Shown: piece by piece, positions 8,823 to 16,490 of the stretch | Layout: the number at the start of each line of letters is the position of its first letter | Position numbering within the stretch: the first letter of the stretch is position 1 | Assembly: GCF_030123365.1 (NCBI RefSeq) | Contig: NZ_CP126107.1 | Coordinates: 5,941,501-6,005,500, forward strand | Reading direction: 5' to 3' | Length of the DNA stretch: 64,000 bases | DNA from: Neobacillus sp. SuZ13 | Lineage (GTDB): Bacteria > Bacillota > Bacilli > Bacillales > Cytobacillaceae | Notes under the pieces: generated by a model | Seen by the model: only the letters and a program-made list of their open reading frames with translations | Databases searched by the model: none | What the model was told of the DNA's origin: nothing | Made by a program: the position numbers and the translations under genes

Positions 8823-11809
8823 TAGTCAGCCCTCCTTATATCACAAAGGAATGCTTTATATTCTGGAATCATTGTGTTGGCATCTCCAATATGTGGAGTC
8901 AGGCGGTTTGCAATATCTCCTTTGGCATATCCTTTAAATCCAAAATTCCAAGGCATCCCTAGTTGATGGACTTTTTTGCCTCTAACGGTAAATGGTTTAT
9001 AGCGTTTTGTCACCATGGCGTAGGCTGTGATTTCACCGCGTGCGGAAGTAACGATCACTTTGTCTTTATTTTTAATGCCTTTTTCCTTTGCCAGCTCTTC
9101 ACTTATTTCAACAAACATATAGCGGGCAATTTCAGAAAGCCACTCTTGGTTGCGAGTCATCGAACCTGACTGCCAGTGTGCTTCGACACGGTACGTGGTC
9201 GCAACAATCGGGAAGTCGACCTTGAAGCCTTTTTTGTTAAAATCGCCGTCATTAATGACAACCGCAGGGTTCAATTCTACTGATGAGAATTTATTCTTAG
9301 CTGGGCTTTCAAATGGCTCATAGTGTTCAGGGAATGGACCTTCCTTCATTGTTGGTGCAAACAATAAGCCGACACCATCTTTATTCATCATGAATGCGCC
9401 CGTACCGCCTGGTTCGCTTGGTGAAAGAACCGCTTTAAAGTCAGGAACATCGTTACCAACCCAAGACTTCGCTACTGCATCCCACCAGATAACCGCTTTT
9501 TCTTGGCTCCATGGCTTACCACTTGGATCAGCAGAAGCGCGGTTGTAAAGAATACGACGGTTTGCCGGCCAAGCAAATGACCAGTTAAGGAAGTTCGCAT
9601 TACCTGTATCTTTATTATCACGGCGTTTGGAAAGGTTCTTACCCTCTTCAGGATAGAAGCCTGCATAAATCCAGTTTCCGCTTGCTGTTGTTCCGTCATC
9701 TAAGATGGCCAGAATGCCTGGTAGCAGTTTACCAGTTTTTAAGTCATATCCATTGATTTCTTTTGCGACAAGATCAAGATCTGGTGCCGCGCCTGTTCCA
9801 TAGTTCCAAGTAAGAGCTAAGAATGGCTTATCTGCATCTTTCGGACTATTTGCATATAGCTTTTTAAGTTTAAGTGCTAGTTCATGGACAATGTCAAGGT
9901 CTGGTCGTGCTTCGCCCCTTGAATCGATTGCTTTCCAGCGGTATTGCATCCAGCGTGAGCTGTTTGAAACACTTCCTTCCTTTTCAAACGAAGCTGATGC
10001 AGGAAGTAGGAATACTTCTGTATTAATCTTTGATGGATCACTGCCCGCTTCTTTTTTCCAGAAGGCTGACGTTTCTGTTTCCCAAAGGTCAACAGCAACC
10101 ATCCATTTCAGATTACCTAATGCTTCTTTTTCTTTACCAGCATTTGGACCACCGACAACTGGGTTTGTACCCCACAGGAAAGCACCCTCTAGTTCCTTGT
10201 TGTACATTGCCTTAAATAAGTTAATATGCGAGTAGTTTTTGTTGCCTTTTGGCAGGAACTGATAACCGAACTCGTTTTTCTCTGTTGCATTATCGCCATA
10301 CCAAGCTTTCAATAAGCTGACAACAAATTTTGGTTTGTTGCTCCAGAATCCTGTTGGCGGTGTTTCTTTCTTCAAATAGCCTTCAAGTGTTGCGTGCTCA
10401 GGAACGCTTGCTTTTGGAACCCCAAGGTAACCTGTAAGGTTATCCCATAGTAAACCAAAGTCTGTTGAACCTTGTACGTTTGATTCACCGCGCATTGCGT
10501 TGATTCCGCCACCCGGTAAGCCCATGTTACCTAACAGCATTTGGATGATTGCGAAGGCACGAACGTTTTGTGAACCAACTGTATGCTGAGTTGTACCCAT
10601 TGCATAAAGAATCGTTCCAGCTTTACCGACTTGACCTGTTGCACAGAACGTCTTATAAACATTTAATAAATCCTTCTTAGGTGTACCTGTTACTTCTGAT
10701 ACTGTATCCATATCATAACGAGAATAGTGCTGCTTCATTAATTGGAAAACAGTACGCGGGTTCTGTAATGAGGGATCCTTTTTCGGAGTTCCATCTTCAT
10801 TTGTTGCAATTGTCCATTTTGTATTGTCATACACGCGTGTAGCTTCGTCATAACCTGAGAAAAGGCCATCATTAAAGCTAAATGTGTCTGCTACGATAAA
10901 CGAAGCATTTGTATAGTTAACAACATAATCTTTGTGGAAACGATTGTTGTCGATTGCATATTTAATCATACCGCCCATGAAGGCAATATCTGTTCCAGAA
11001 CGAAGCGGTGCATAAACATCAGATACCGCAGAGGTACGAGTATAGCGCGGGTCGACGCTAATAATTTTTCCACCGTTTTCTTTCGCTTTTGTCAGCCATC
11101 TAAAGCTAATTGGATGATTTTCGGCAGGATTTGCGCCCATGATAAGTGCACAATCCGTATGTTGTAAGTCGTTCCAATGATTTGTCATTGCGCCACGACC
11201 AAATGAAGGTGCCAGACCGGCAACCGTAGAACTATGTCATATTCGTGCCTGGTGCTCTAAGTAGGTAACACCAAGCCCTCTCATTAATTTGGACACTAAG
11301 TAAGTTTCTTCATTATCAAGTGCTGCGCCGCCAAGGCTAGCGATTTTTTCTGTTTTATTTACAGTAATTCCATTTTCAGTTACAACAAAAGAAGAATCTC
11401 TTGTTTCTTTTGTACGCTGGGCAATTGTGTCAATCATCCATTCCCAACTTTTTTCTTCCCACTTACTGCTGCCCGGGGCACGATAAAGTGGTTTGGTCAT
11501 CCGTTTTTCAGAGGTATAAAGCTGTCTTAAAGTTGTTCCTTTGCTGCAAAGTTTTCCTTCGTTAATCGGGTTATCCGGATCCCCCTCCGTATAAACCACG
11601 GTATTATTTTTGGTGTGAACGAGGATCCCGCATCCTACACCGCAAAAGCAGCAAATGGTTGGTGTTACAGTAGCTTTGGCAATTTTAAAGTCCTTTGATT
11701 TCGCATAGACTTTGTTCTCGTTAAAGCCCAATTCAACAACCGCTAATGTGGCAGCAGTCGCGCCTGACAGCTTTAAAAATTGCCGACGATTTAGATTCAA
11801 TTCAACCAT
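8822..11809 (-). CDS. fdhA: Selenocysteine-containing formate dehydrogenase catalytic subunit (UGA at 11237-11239 read through)
   Basis: Reading through one in-frame TGA gives a 995-residue protein of FdnG/FdoG type. The N-terminus has a twin-arginine signal (NRRQFLKLSG), then a CCFCGVGC [4Fe-4S] motif with a fourth Cys at KLCSKG. The TGA is codon 191, in the context ARI-U-HSSTVAGLAPSFGRGA-MTNHW, which corresponds to the Sec-His site of E. coli FdnG. Both flanking segments are in the same frame, and the sequence downstream of the TGA folds as a SECIS. The enzyme oxidises formate to CO2 on the outer face of the membrane using bis-MGD. The ATG at 11809 is chosen for a ribosome site (AGGAG, 7 bases away). 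Automated annotation would split this gene at the TGA. The selA/B/C/D machinery is not in the window. Confidence 0.93.
11208..11239 (-). promoter_or_regulatory. UGA codon with bacterial SECIS element
   Basis: On the coding strand the TGA is followed, after 11 bases, by GGTTGCCGGTCTGGCACC. This folds as a GGU/ACC and GCC/GGC stem with one bulged U and the apical loop GGUCU. Spacing, bulged U and loop GGUC are the same as I recall for the E. coli fdhF SECIS bound by SelB. This is the basis for calling the TGA selenocysteine rather than a stop. Confidence 0.9.
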
Positions 11810-11889
11810 CATCATTCTCCTTCCCAAAATTGTTTAGAATCTCCCTATTTTTCTCTCTATTGTTTACTTGTTGTCATTGACTGGTGTTG

Positions 11890-12666
11890 TTAATTCCCCC
11901 CTTCAATGCTTCTCATATCATCTAACTCGCGTGTGATATCATTAATGACTCTGCCTGCTGTGGTATAAATCGTCGCCATTTTCCCCCGTAAATAGCCAAC
12001 CACCTCAAGATTTAAGTATTTAGCCAGCTGTACGGCCTGCTTTGTGGCCGCCGTGCGCGAACCAACCACAGGAAATCCAAACTTTGCGGCCTTGGAGAGC
12101 ATTTCATATGAAACCCTGCCGGTTGTTAGTAACATTAACCGCTCGGGCTGCAAGTGATTTTTGACAGCGTAACCAATTATTTTATCGACGGCATTGTGTC
12201 TGCCTATATCCTCACGAATGGTGATACTGCCGTCTTCATCGACAATACAAGCACCATGCATGCCGCCGGTTTCAAGATATAATTCTGATCTTTGAGCGAA
12301 TTCACTTCGCTTTTTTAGCAGATAGCTTAATTGATAGCTGACTTTTGAAGTTACTTTCGTAAAATTCTTCACATCTGTCATTGAAAAAAACGTGACCCCA
12401 CGGCCGCAGCCCGCGGTATAATGCTTCTTTTTCGAAAAGAACTGCTCCTCGTCAAAATTTGCACGGAGCTTCACATTAATCGTACTTAGTTCCTCATTGA
12501 TTACAATCGAATCAATTTCATTTGCATCCTGAATGAATCCTTCAGAAAACAAATATCCATATGTCCAATCGTCTAGGTTGTATTTGGTTAGTTGAAAAAC
12601 AGCGATTTCGTAACCGTTAATCAGCAAGGAGATAGGATATTCATCAGGGCAACCTTTACGGTTCAT
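11890..12666 (-). CDS. fdhD: Formate dehydrogenase accessory sulfurtransferase FdhD
   Basis: This 258-residue protein belongs to the FdhD family, which moves sulfur from a cysteine desulfurase to bis-MGD and is required for active formate dehydrogenase. The catalytic loop reads AGCGRGVTFF (around residue 87): the first Cys of the E. coli CxxC is present, but the second position is Gly. Other family marks are ETGGMHGACIV, REDIGRHNAVDKIIGYA, TTGRVSYEMLSKAA and the C-terminal GYLRG. It lies 80 bases upstream of the catalytic subunit, apparently first in the minus-strand block. Confidence 0.93.
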   Translation of the reverse strand: MNRKGCPDEYPISLLINGYEIAVFQLTKYNLDDWTYGYLFSEGFIQDANEIDSIVINEELSTINVKLRANFDEEQFFSKKKHYTAGCGRGVTFFSMTDVKNFTKVTSKVSYQLSYLLKKRSEFAQRSELYLETGGMHGACIVDEDGSITIREDIGRHNAVDKIIGYAVKNHLQPERLMLLTTGRVSYEMLSKAAKFGFPVVGSRTAATKQAVQLAKYLNLEVVGYLRGKMATIYTTAGRVINDITRELDDMRSIEGGN

Positions 12667-12885
12667 TGCTTTCCCTCCTCATCAGGAATACTGCATTTCT
12701 TGGTGTTTCCTTACATTTTTACTATAATCGTACTTCCGCCTCCGTTTTTCGAAAGTAACAATTGTCACTAGAAATGAGTACAAATAGGACTATGGACGTA
12801 TTTGTCATTGGATTGTCAACTATTGACTCAAACTGACCATACGCATCGATTATTTAGTGACCCTGTTAAATTTTAAAAAATGTCC

Positions 12886-12891
12886 TATAAT
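12886..12891 (+). promoter_or_regulatory. Probable -10 element of pdxK
   Basis: A consensus TATAAT lies 37 bases upstream of the pdxK ATG. The -35 region (CTGTTA-like, 17-18 bases upstream) is poor, so the promoter call is tentative. Confidence 0.45.
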
Positions 12892-12927
12892 AACTAAGAG
12901 TAGAAATTAAAGGAGGAGTACGTACAT

Positions 12928-13773
12928 ATGACAATTAAAAAAGTAATGACGATCGCTGGTTCTGATACAAGCGGCGGCGCGGGCCTGCAGGCAGACTTAA
13001 AGACTTTTCAAGAACTTGGCGTTTATGGAATGACCGCAGTGACATCGATCGTGACAATGGACCCAAAAAACCATTGGCACCACAGTGTATTCCCAATTGC
13101 TGTTGATACCCTTGAGACTCAACTTGAAACCATTCTTTCAGTTGGGATCGATGCGATGAAAACAGGGATGCTTGGCACAGTAGAAATTATTGAATTAGCG
13201 GCGCGGAAAATTGATGAAAATAAACTTGAACGTGTGGTTATTGACCCTGTTATGGTTTGTAAAGGCGAAGATGAGGTCTTAAATCCGGAAACCACCGATG
13301 CGATGCGCGAGTTTCTATTACCGCGTGCCTTAGTGGTGACACCTAATTTATTTGAAGCTGGACAGCTGGCTGGAATGAAAACACCACGTACTGTGGCGGA
13401 AATGAAGGAAGCTGCAGAAAAGATCCACGAACAAGGGGCCAAATTCGTGTTGATTAAAGGTGGCAGCAAGCTCGAATCGGAAGAAAAAGCTGTTGACCTG
13501 CTATATGATGGAAAAGAATTTATGCTTTATGAGTCGGAAAAGTTTGAAACCACCTACACACACGGGGCGGGCTGCACCTACTCATCAGCGATTACAGCAG
13601 AATTAGCAAAAGGAAAATCCGTTTATGCTGCCGTCGATGTTGCAAAAGAATTTATCACAGCTGCCATCCAACAAGGTTTCCGTCTCAACGAATACGTCGG
13701 ACCTACCTGGCACGGGGCTTACCGCAGTGCAGAAAAAGCTGTAACCGAGTACTGCGAGGATTGTGTGGAATAA
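12928..13773 (+). CDS. pdxK: Pyridoxine/HMP kinase of the PdxK/ThiD family
   Basis: The 281-residue ribokinase-fold kinase starts MTIKKVMTIAGSDTSGGAGL and contains GVYGMTAVTSIV, KTGMLGT, the DPVMVCKG segment and the C-terminal anion-hole motif HGAGCTYSSAI. It resembles Bacillus PdxK (once annotated ThiD), which phosphorylates pyridoxal, pyridoxine and pyridoxamine; HMP kinase activity is the alternative. It has a strong AAAGGAGGAG ribosome site and its own terminator, so it is probably monocistronic. Confidence 0.88.
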   Translation: MTIKKVMTIAGSDTSGGAGLQADLKTFQELGVYGMTAVTSIVTMDPKNHWHHSVFPIAVDTLETQLETILSVGIDAMKTGMLGTVEIIELAARKIDENKLERVVIDPVMVCKGEDEVLNPETTDAMREFLLPRALVVTPNLFEAGQLAGMKTPRTVAEMKEAAEKIHEQGAKFVLIKGGSKLESEEKAVDLLYDGKEFMLYESEKFETTYTHGAGCTYSSAITAELAKGKSVYAAVDVAKEFITAAIQQGFRLNEYVGPTWHGAYRSAEKAVTEYCEDCVE

Positions 13774-13784
13774 GAAAGAGTGAA

Positions 13785-13818
13785 GAAGAGCCGATCGCTT
13801 GATCGACTCTTCTTTTTT
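13785..13818 (+). terminator. Terminator of pdxK
   Basis: Hairpin GAAGAG-C-CGATC, loop GCTT, GATCG-A-CTCTTC, followed by TTTTTT. Confidence 0.9.
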
Positions 13819-13829
13819 GAGGTCATCTT

Positions 13830-13844
13830 TGGTGTCAGGCACCA
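13830..13844. repeat. Short palindromic repeat TGGTGTCAGGCACCA
   Basis: An imperfect palindrome with GGTG/CACC arms around TCAGG, placed between the pdxK terminator and the yojF promoter region. The same 13-bp core occurs at 14382-14394 and 26589-26601. It looks like a dispersed REP-type element. Confidence 0.55.
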
Positions 13845-13945
13845 GTTTCGCATTTTTTACCTAATTTTAGTATGATAGTTACATTATTAACTAAAATAGA
13901 CATTAGACATAATCTCAATTTGTTGAAGGGAAAGGAGGTTGTATT

Positions 13946-14293
13946 TTGGAACTTATTGATGTAAAAGGTGCACAAGCTGCCATTAACAGCTTTGCTAATA
14001 AAGATGTCTACATTCACCTTGAAACGACCAACGGTGCCTATGCTTCACATAACGATCAATCTTTCTTTTCAGCAGGTGCATTTATCCGCAATGCCCTTGT
14101 CCGTTATGAATTAGGAAAAATAACAGGGAATGGCCCTTTTCGGGTTGGGTTGAAAATCCAGCTTGGCTGGATTTATGCAGAAGGGATCACTCATTACGAA
14201 ATTGATGAGGACAATCATCTCTTATTAGCTGGTCACGACCATGATGGAAAGCTAGCGGTTGCCTTGGAAATTTCCAGCACCCCTTTTGAATAA
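13946..14293 (+). CDS. yojF: YojF family protein (DUF1806)
   Basis: This 115-residue soluble protein starts at a TTG, supported by AAAGGAGG seven bases upstream. It matches the Bacillus YojF family, which is encoded next to the bacillithiol deacetylase BshB2 as it is here (30-base gap). Recognisable blocks are YIHLETTNGAYASH and KIQLGWIYAEGITHYE. The biochemical role is unknown; the conserved pairing suggests a link to bacillithiol synthesis or use. Confidence 0.82.
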   Translation: MELIDVKGAQAAINSFANKDVYIHLETTNGAYASHNDQSFFSAGAFIRNALVRYELGKITGNGPFRVGLKIQLGWIYAEGITHYEIDEDNHLLLAGHDHDGKLAVALEISSTPFE

Positions 14294-14322
14294 GAATGTA
14301 AGGCCCGAAAGGAGAATAATTT

Positions 14323-14994
14323 ATGGAAAAAGAACGCCAATTATTGGTCGTTTTCCCTCACCCTGATGATGAGGCATTTGGGGTGTCAGGCACCATTGCC
14401 ACCCATGTGCAGAACGGAACCCCTGTTACCTATGCCTGTTTAACTTTAGGTGAAATGGGACGCAACATGGGAAATCCCCCGTTTACTAATCGTGAAAATC
14501 TGCCGAAGATTAGAAAAGAAGAATTGAAGGAAGCGGCGCGGGTGTTAGGTATTCAAGACCTGCGTATGCTCGGATTCCGTGACAAAACGATTGAATTTGA
14601 AGATGAAGAGAAACTTGCCAATCAAATGTTAGCCTTGATTGAGGAAGTTAATCCTTCTCTTATCATTACGTTTTATCCTGGCTACTCGGTCCACCCTGAC
14701 CATGACGCCACTGGTGCGGCGGTCATTCGTGCCGTTGGAAAAATGAGCCCAGCCGTACGGCCAACCTTACACTGTGTCGCATTCTCGAACAATTGTGTTG
14801 ATGAGCTTGGGGAACCAGATATCCTTAATGACATTAGCCCTGTTGCCAAAACAAAAATGGCCGCCATCCAAGCGCACCGTTCGCAAACCGAGCAAATGTT
14901 TATGGGGATGGAAGAGAAGTTAAAAAACCAAGACCCGCAAGTAATGAAGTGGATTAATAATGAACGGTTTTGGACCTATAAATTTGATAAGTAA
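14323..14994 (+). CDS. bshB2: Bacillithiol biosynthesis deacetylase BshB2
   Basis: This 223-residue LmbE/PIG-L family metal hydrolase has the zinc motif PHPDDEAFGVSGTI near residue 12 and the second ligand motif VHPDHDATGAA near residue 125. BshB enzymes deacetylate GlcNAc-malate to GlcN-malate in the synthesis of bacillithiol, the low-molecular-weight thiol of Bacilli; BshB2 is the secondary isozyme. Its ATG follows AAAGGAG. The short repeat GGTGTCAGGCACC falls inside the catalytic motif, coding in frame for GVSGT, and does not disrupt the protein. Confidence 0.9.
   Translation: MEKERQLLVVFPHPDDEAFGVSGTIATHVQNGTPVTYACLTLGEMGRNMGNPPFTNRENLPKIRKEELKEAARVLGIQDLRMLGFRDKTIEFEDEEKLANQMLALIEEVNPSLIITFYPGYSVHPDHDATGAAVIRAVGKMSPAVRPTLHCVAFSNNCVDELGEPDILNDISPVAKTKMAAIQAHRSQTEQMFMGMEEKLKNQDPQVMKWINNERFWTYKFDK
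14382..14394. repeat. Copy of GGTGTCAGGCACC inside bshB2
   Basis: Exact 13-bp match to the intergenic copies. Here it encodes residues expected for the family, so it may be coincidental rather than an inserted element. Confidence 0.4.
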
Positions 14995-14997
14995 CCG

Positions 14998-15028
14998 AAA
15001 GCCCCTCATAGTGAAGGGCTTTTTTTCT
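14998..15028 (+). terminator. Terminator of yojF-bshB2
   Basis: Hairpin AAAGCCC / GGGCTTT around an 11-base loop, followed by a T-run; it lies between the converging bshB2 and Crp/Fnr genes. Confidence 0.88.
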
Positions 15029-15031
15029 ATG

Positions 15032-15775
15032 TTAATATTCCCGATGCAGCAGCGTGCACAGCCTACACCAATCACGAATAATAATCTTCCGTGATTTCAA
15101 TTCAATGATGCCATCTTTTTTTAACTTCGAGAAAACGCGACTGACACTTTCTCTGGTTGTTCCGACCACGGTGGCAAATTCCTGAATGGTCAAGGGAATC
15201 TCTATATTCCACCTGTTAAGGCCATTATTAAATTTATTTCCGAGGCGTTCTAGTGTCTTTACTGTCTTCGCGTACACATCGAGCAGGGCAACGTCTCGTA
15301 ATTGTGAGGCCATTTCCCGGAGCGCATCACTCATATAACTGATCATTTGAATTGAGAGTTCCGGATGGTCGAATAAGTCCCGCTCAAGTTCCAATTTATC
15401 TAAAAATAAAATCTTTCCATCCTGGAGCATGGTCGCAGTTGCCGGGTAGTATTCTGTCCTTTTTGTAAACAAACAGGCTTCTGCAAACACATCCCCTTGT
15501 TGCTTTACACAGACAATAATTTCATTGCCCTGTTCATCCTGCTTCGTAAGCTTCACTGCACCAGTATGAATGAAATAAATCCCCTTGGCCACTTCCGCTT
15601 CGGAAATGATCCTTTCCCCTTTTTTCAACTCGAGTGTATGAATTCTTTTTTCAATAATCGCTAGCGACTTCTCTGATAAATCCTTAAAGATGACAATTTT
15701 TCGAAGTAAATCCGTTTGGACAACGGGTTGATAAACTGCTAGATTTGGATCTTTTAAACAATCGACTTGAATCAT
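15032..15775 (-). CDS. Crp/Fnr family transcription regulator, probable oxygen-responsive Fnr
   Basis: About 247 residues: a cyclic-nucleotide-binding-like sensor domain (about 20-140), a long dimerisation helix, and a C-terminal winged helix with the recognition segment GTTRESVSRVFSKLKKDG. Cysteines occur at 6, near 90 and 100, and as a C-terminal CRLC pair (C237, C240). B. subtilis Fnr holds its [4Fe-4S] with a C-terminal Cys cluster, so this pair may be part of a sensor, but only two tail cysteines are present. The ATG at 15775 is preferred to the GTG at 15787. It is divergent from nosC, and an FNR-type box sits at -41.5 of its predicted start, suggesting autoregulation and control of the nos operon. 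Confidence 0.82.
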   Translation of the reverse strand: MIQVDCLKDPNLAVYQPVVQTDLLRKIVIFKDLSEKSLAIIEKRIHTLELKKGERIISEAEVAKGIYFIHTGAVKLTKQDEQGNEIIVCVKQQGDVFAEACLFTKRTEYYPATATMLQDGKILFLDKLELERDLFDHPELSIQMISYMSDALREMASQLRDVALLDVYAKTVKTLERLGNKFNNGLNRWNIEIPLTIQEFATVVGTTRESVSRVFSKLKKDGIIELKSRKIIIRDWCRLCTLLHREY

Positions 15776-15827
15776 CCTTTTCACCACCCTTTTAAAAAAT
15801 CCTCTGTTGATTAAACACTTACCTTAT

Positions 15828-15870
15828 ATTGTAAAGAACATTGTCACTTGATGTAGTGACGAATTTCACA
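15828..15870 (-). promoter_or_regulatory. Promoter of the Fnr-like gene with FNR-type box
   Basis: The box AGTGACGAATTTCACA (15855-15870) matches TGTGA-N6-TCACA at 9 of 10 positions. On the minus strand a -10 TACAAT lies at 15833-15828. Taking transcription to start near 15821, the box centre is at -41.5, the class II activator position. GTCACT-N6-AGTGAC (15843-15860) overlaps it as a second dyad. Confidence 0.75.
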
Positions 15871-15939
15871 AAATGTTCATTTTTTCAATTCGCTTCCTAC
15901 AAAGCACTTTCACAAAACGTTCAAAAACTACAAAATATG

Positions 15940-15982
15940 TGTGCGTCAGGTCACATTTTTCTCAAATGGAAGCGTTTAGGAT
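15940..15982 (+). promoter_or_regulatory. nos operon promoter with FNR-type box
   Basis: TGTGCGTCAGGTCACA (15940-15955) fits TGTGA-N6-TCACA with one mismatch. A -10-like TAGGAT is at 15977-15982; a start near 15989 would place the box centre at -41.5. No good -35 is present, as expected for an activator-dependent promoter. Confidence 0.75.
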
Positions 15983-16017
15983 GAAGGTGTTCATTATAGA
16001 AAAAAGGAGGGAAAAAG

Positions 16018-16473
16018 ATGAATAAAGCCATTATTAGTTTTGTTATTTGTACATTAATCGGCTTTGGATTAGGCTACTTAGTGTTTGGCGTGATCATGGG
16101 GGATTCCGCAAAACAGCCTCAAGTGGCACAAACTGAAACGAAAGAAACGACAGAAACAGCTGCTGCTAAAGAAGATACAACAACCGAGTCAAAAGAAGCA
16201 ACGACGGTTTCTGCCAATGAGGATAACATCCTTAACAAGAAAGGCTGCCTTGGCTGCCACAGTGTGGAATCTCTTAATATTACAGGTGGAGCAGTCGGAC
16301 CAGACCTTTCCCAAGCGTTTGTAAACGTAGAAGGCAAGCATGGCAAGCCGATTGAAGAATTCTTAAAAGCACCTACTTCTGCAGTCATGTCAGGAGTGAT
16401 TGGCAAAAATCCGTTATCCGATGAAGAACGTAAGCAAGTATTAGACCTACTGAAACAAGCATCTGAAAAATAA
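16018..16473 (+). CDS. nosC: Membrane-anchored c-type cytochrome of the nos operon
   Basis: This 151-residue protein has an N-terminal membrane anchor (about residues 5-27), a Thr/Glu/Ala-rich linker (about 35-68) and a small class I cytochrome c domain. The haem site CLGCH is at 77-81, and a likely axial Met lies in SAVMSG near 129. It is first in the nos operon, 17 bases before nosZ, and fits NosC of Bacillus nos clusters, which would pass electrons from the quinone pool to nitrous oxide reductase on the outer face of the membrane. The ribosome site is AAAGGAGGG. Confidence 0.88.
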   Translation: MNKAIISFVICTLIGFGLGYLVFGVIMGDSAKQPQVAQTETKETTETAAAKEDTTTESKEATTVSANEDNILNKKGCLGCHSVESLNITGGAVGPDLSQAFVNVEGKHGKPIEEFLKAPTSAVMSGVIGKNPLSDEERKQVLDLLKQASEK

Positions 16474-16490
16474 AAAAGGTGGTGTATATA

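Noticed and set aside
8822..11827. Formate dehydrogenase as a pseudogene or as two separate genes
   Set aside because: The only interruption is a TGA at the known Sec position, both halves are in one frame, and a SECIS follows.
12755..12768. GTAACAATTGTCAC dyad upstream of fdhD as an FNR site
   Set aside because: It does not match TGTGA-N6-TCACA, and no well-placed promoter could be aligned with it.
14382..14394. Insertion of a repeat element into bshB2
   Set aside because: The encoded residues (GVSGT) are those expected in the family, so no insertion is needed to explain them.
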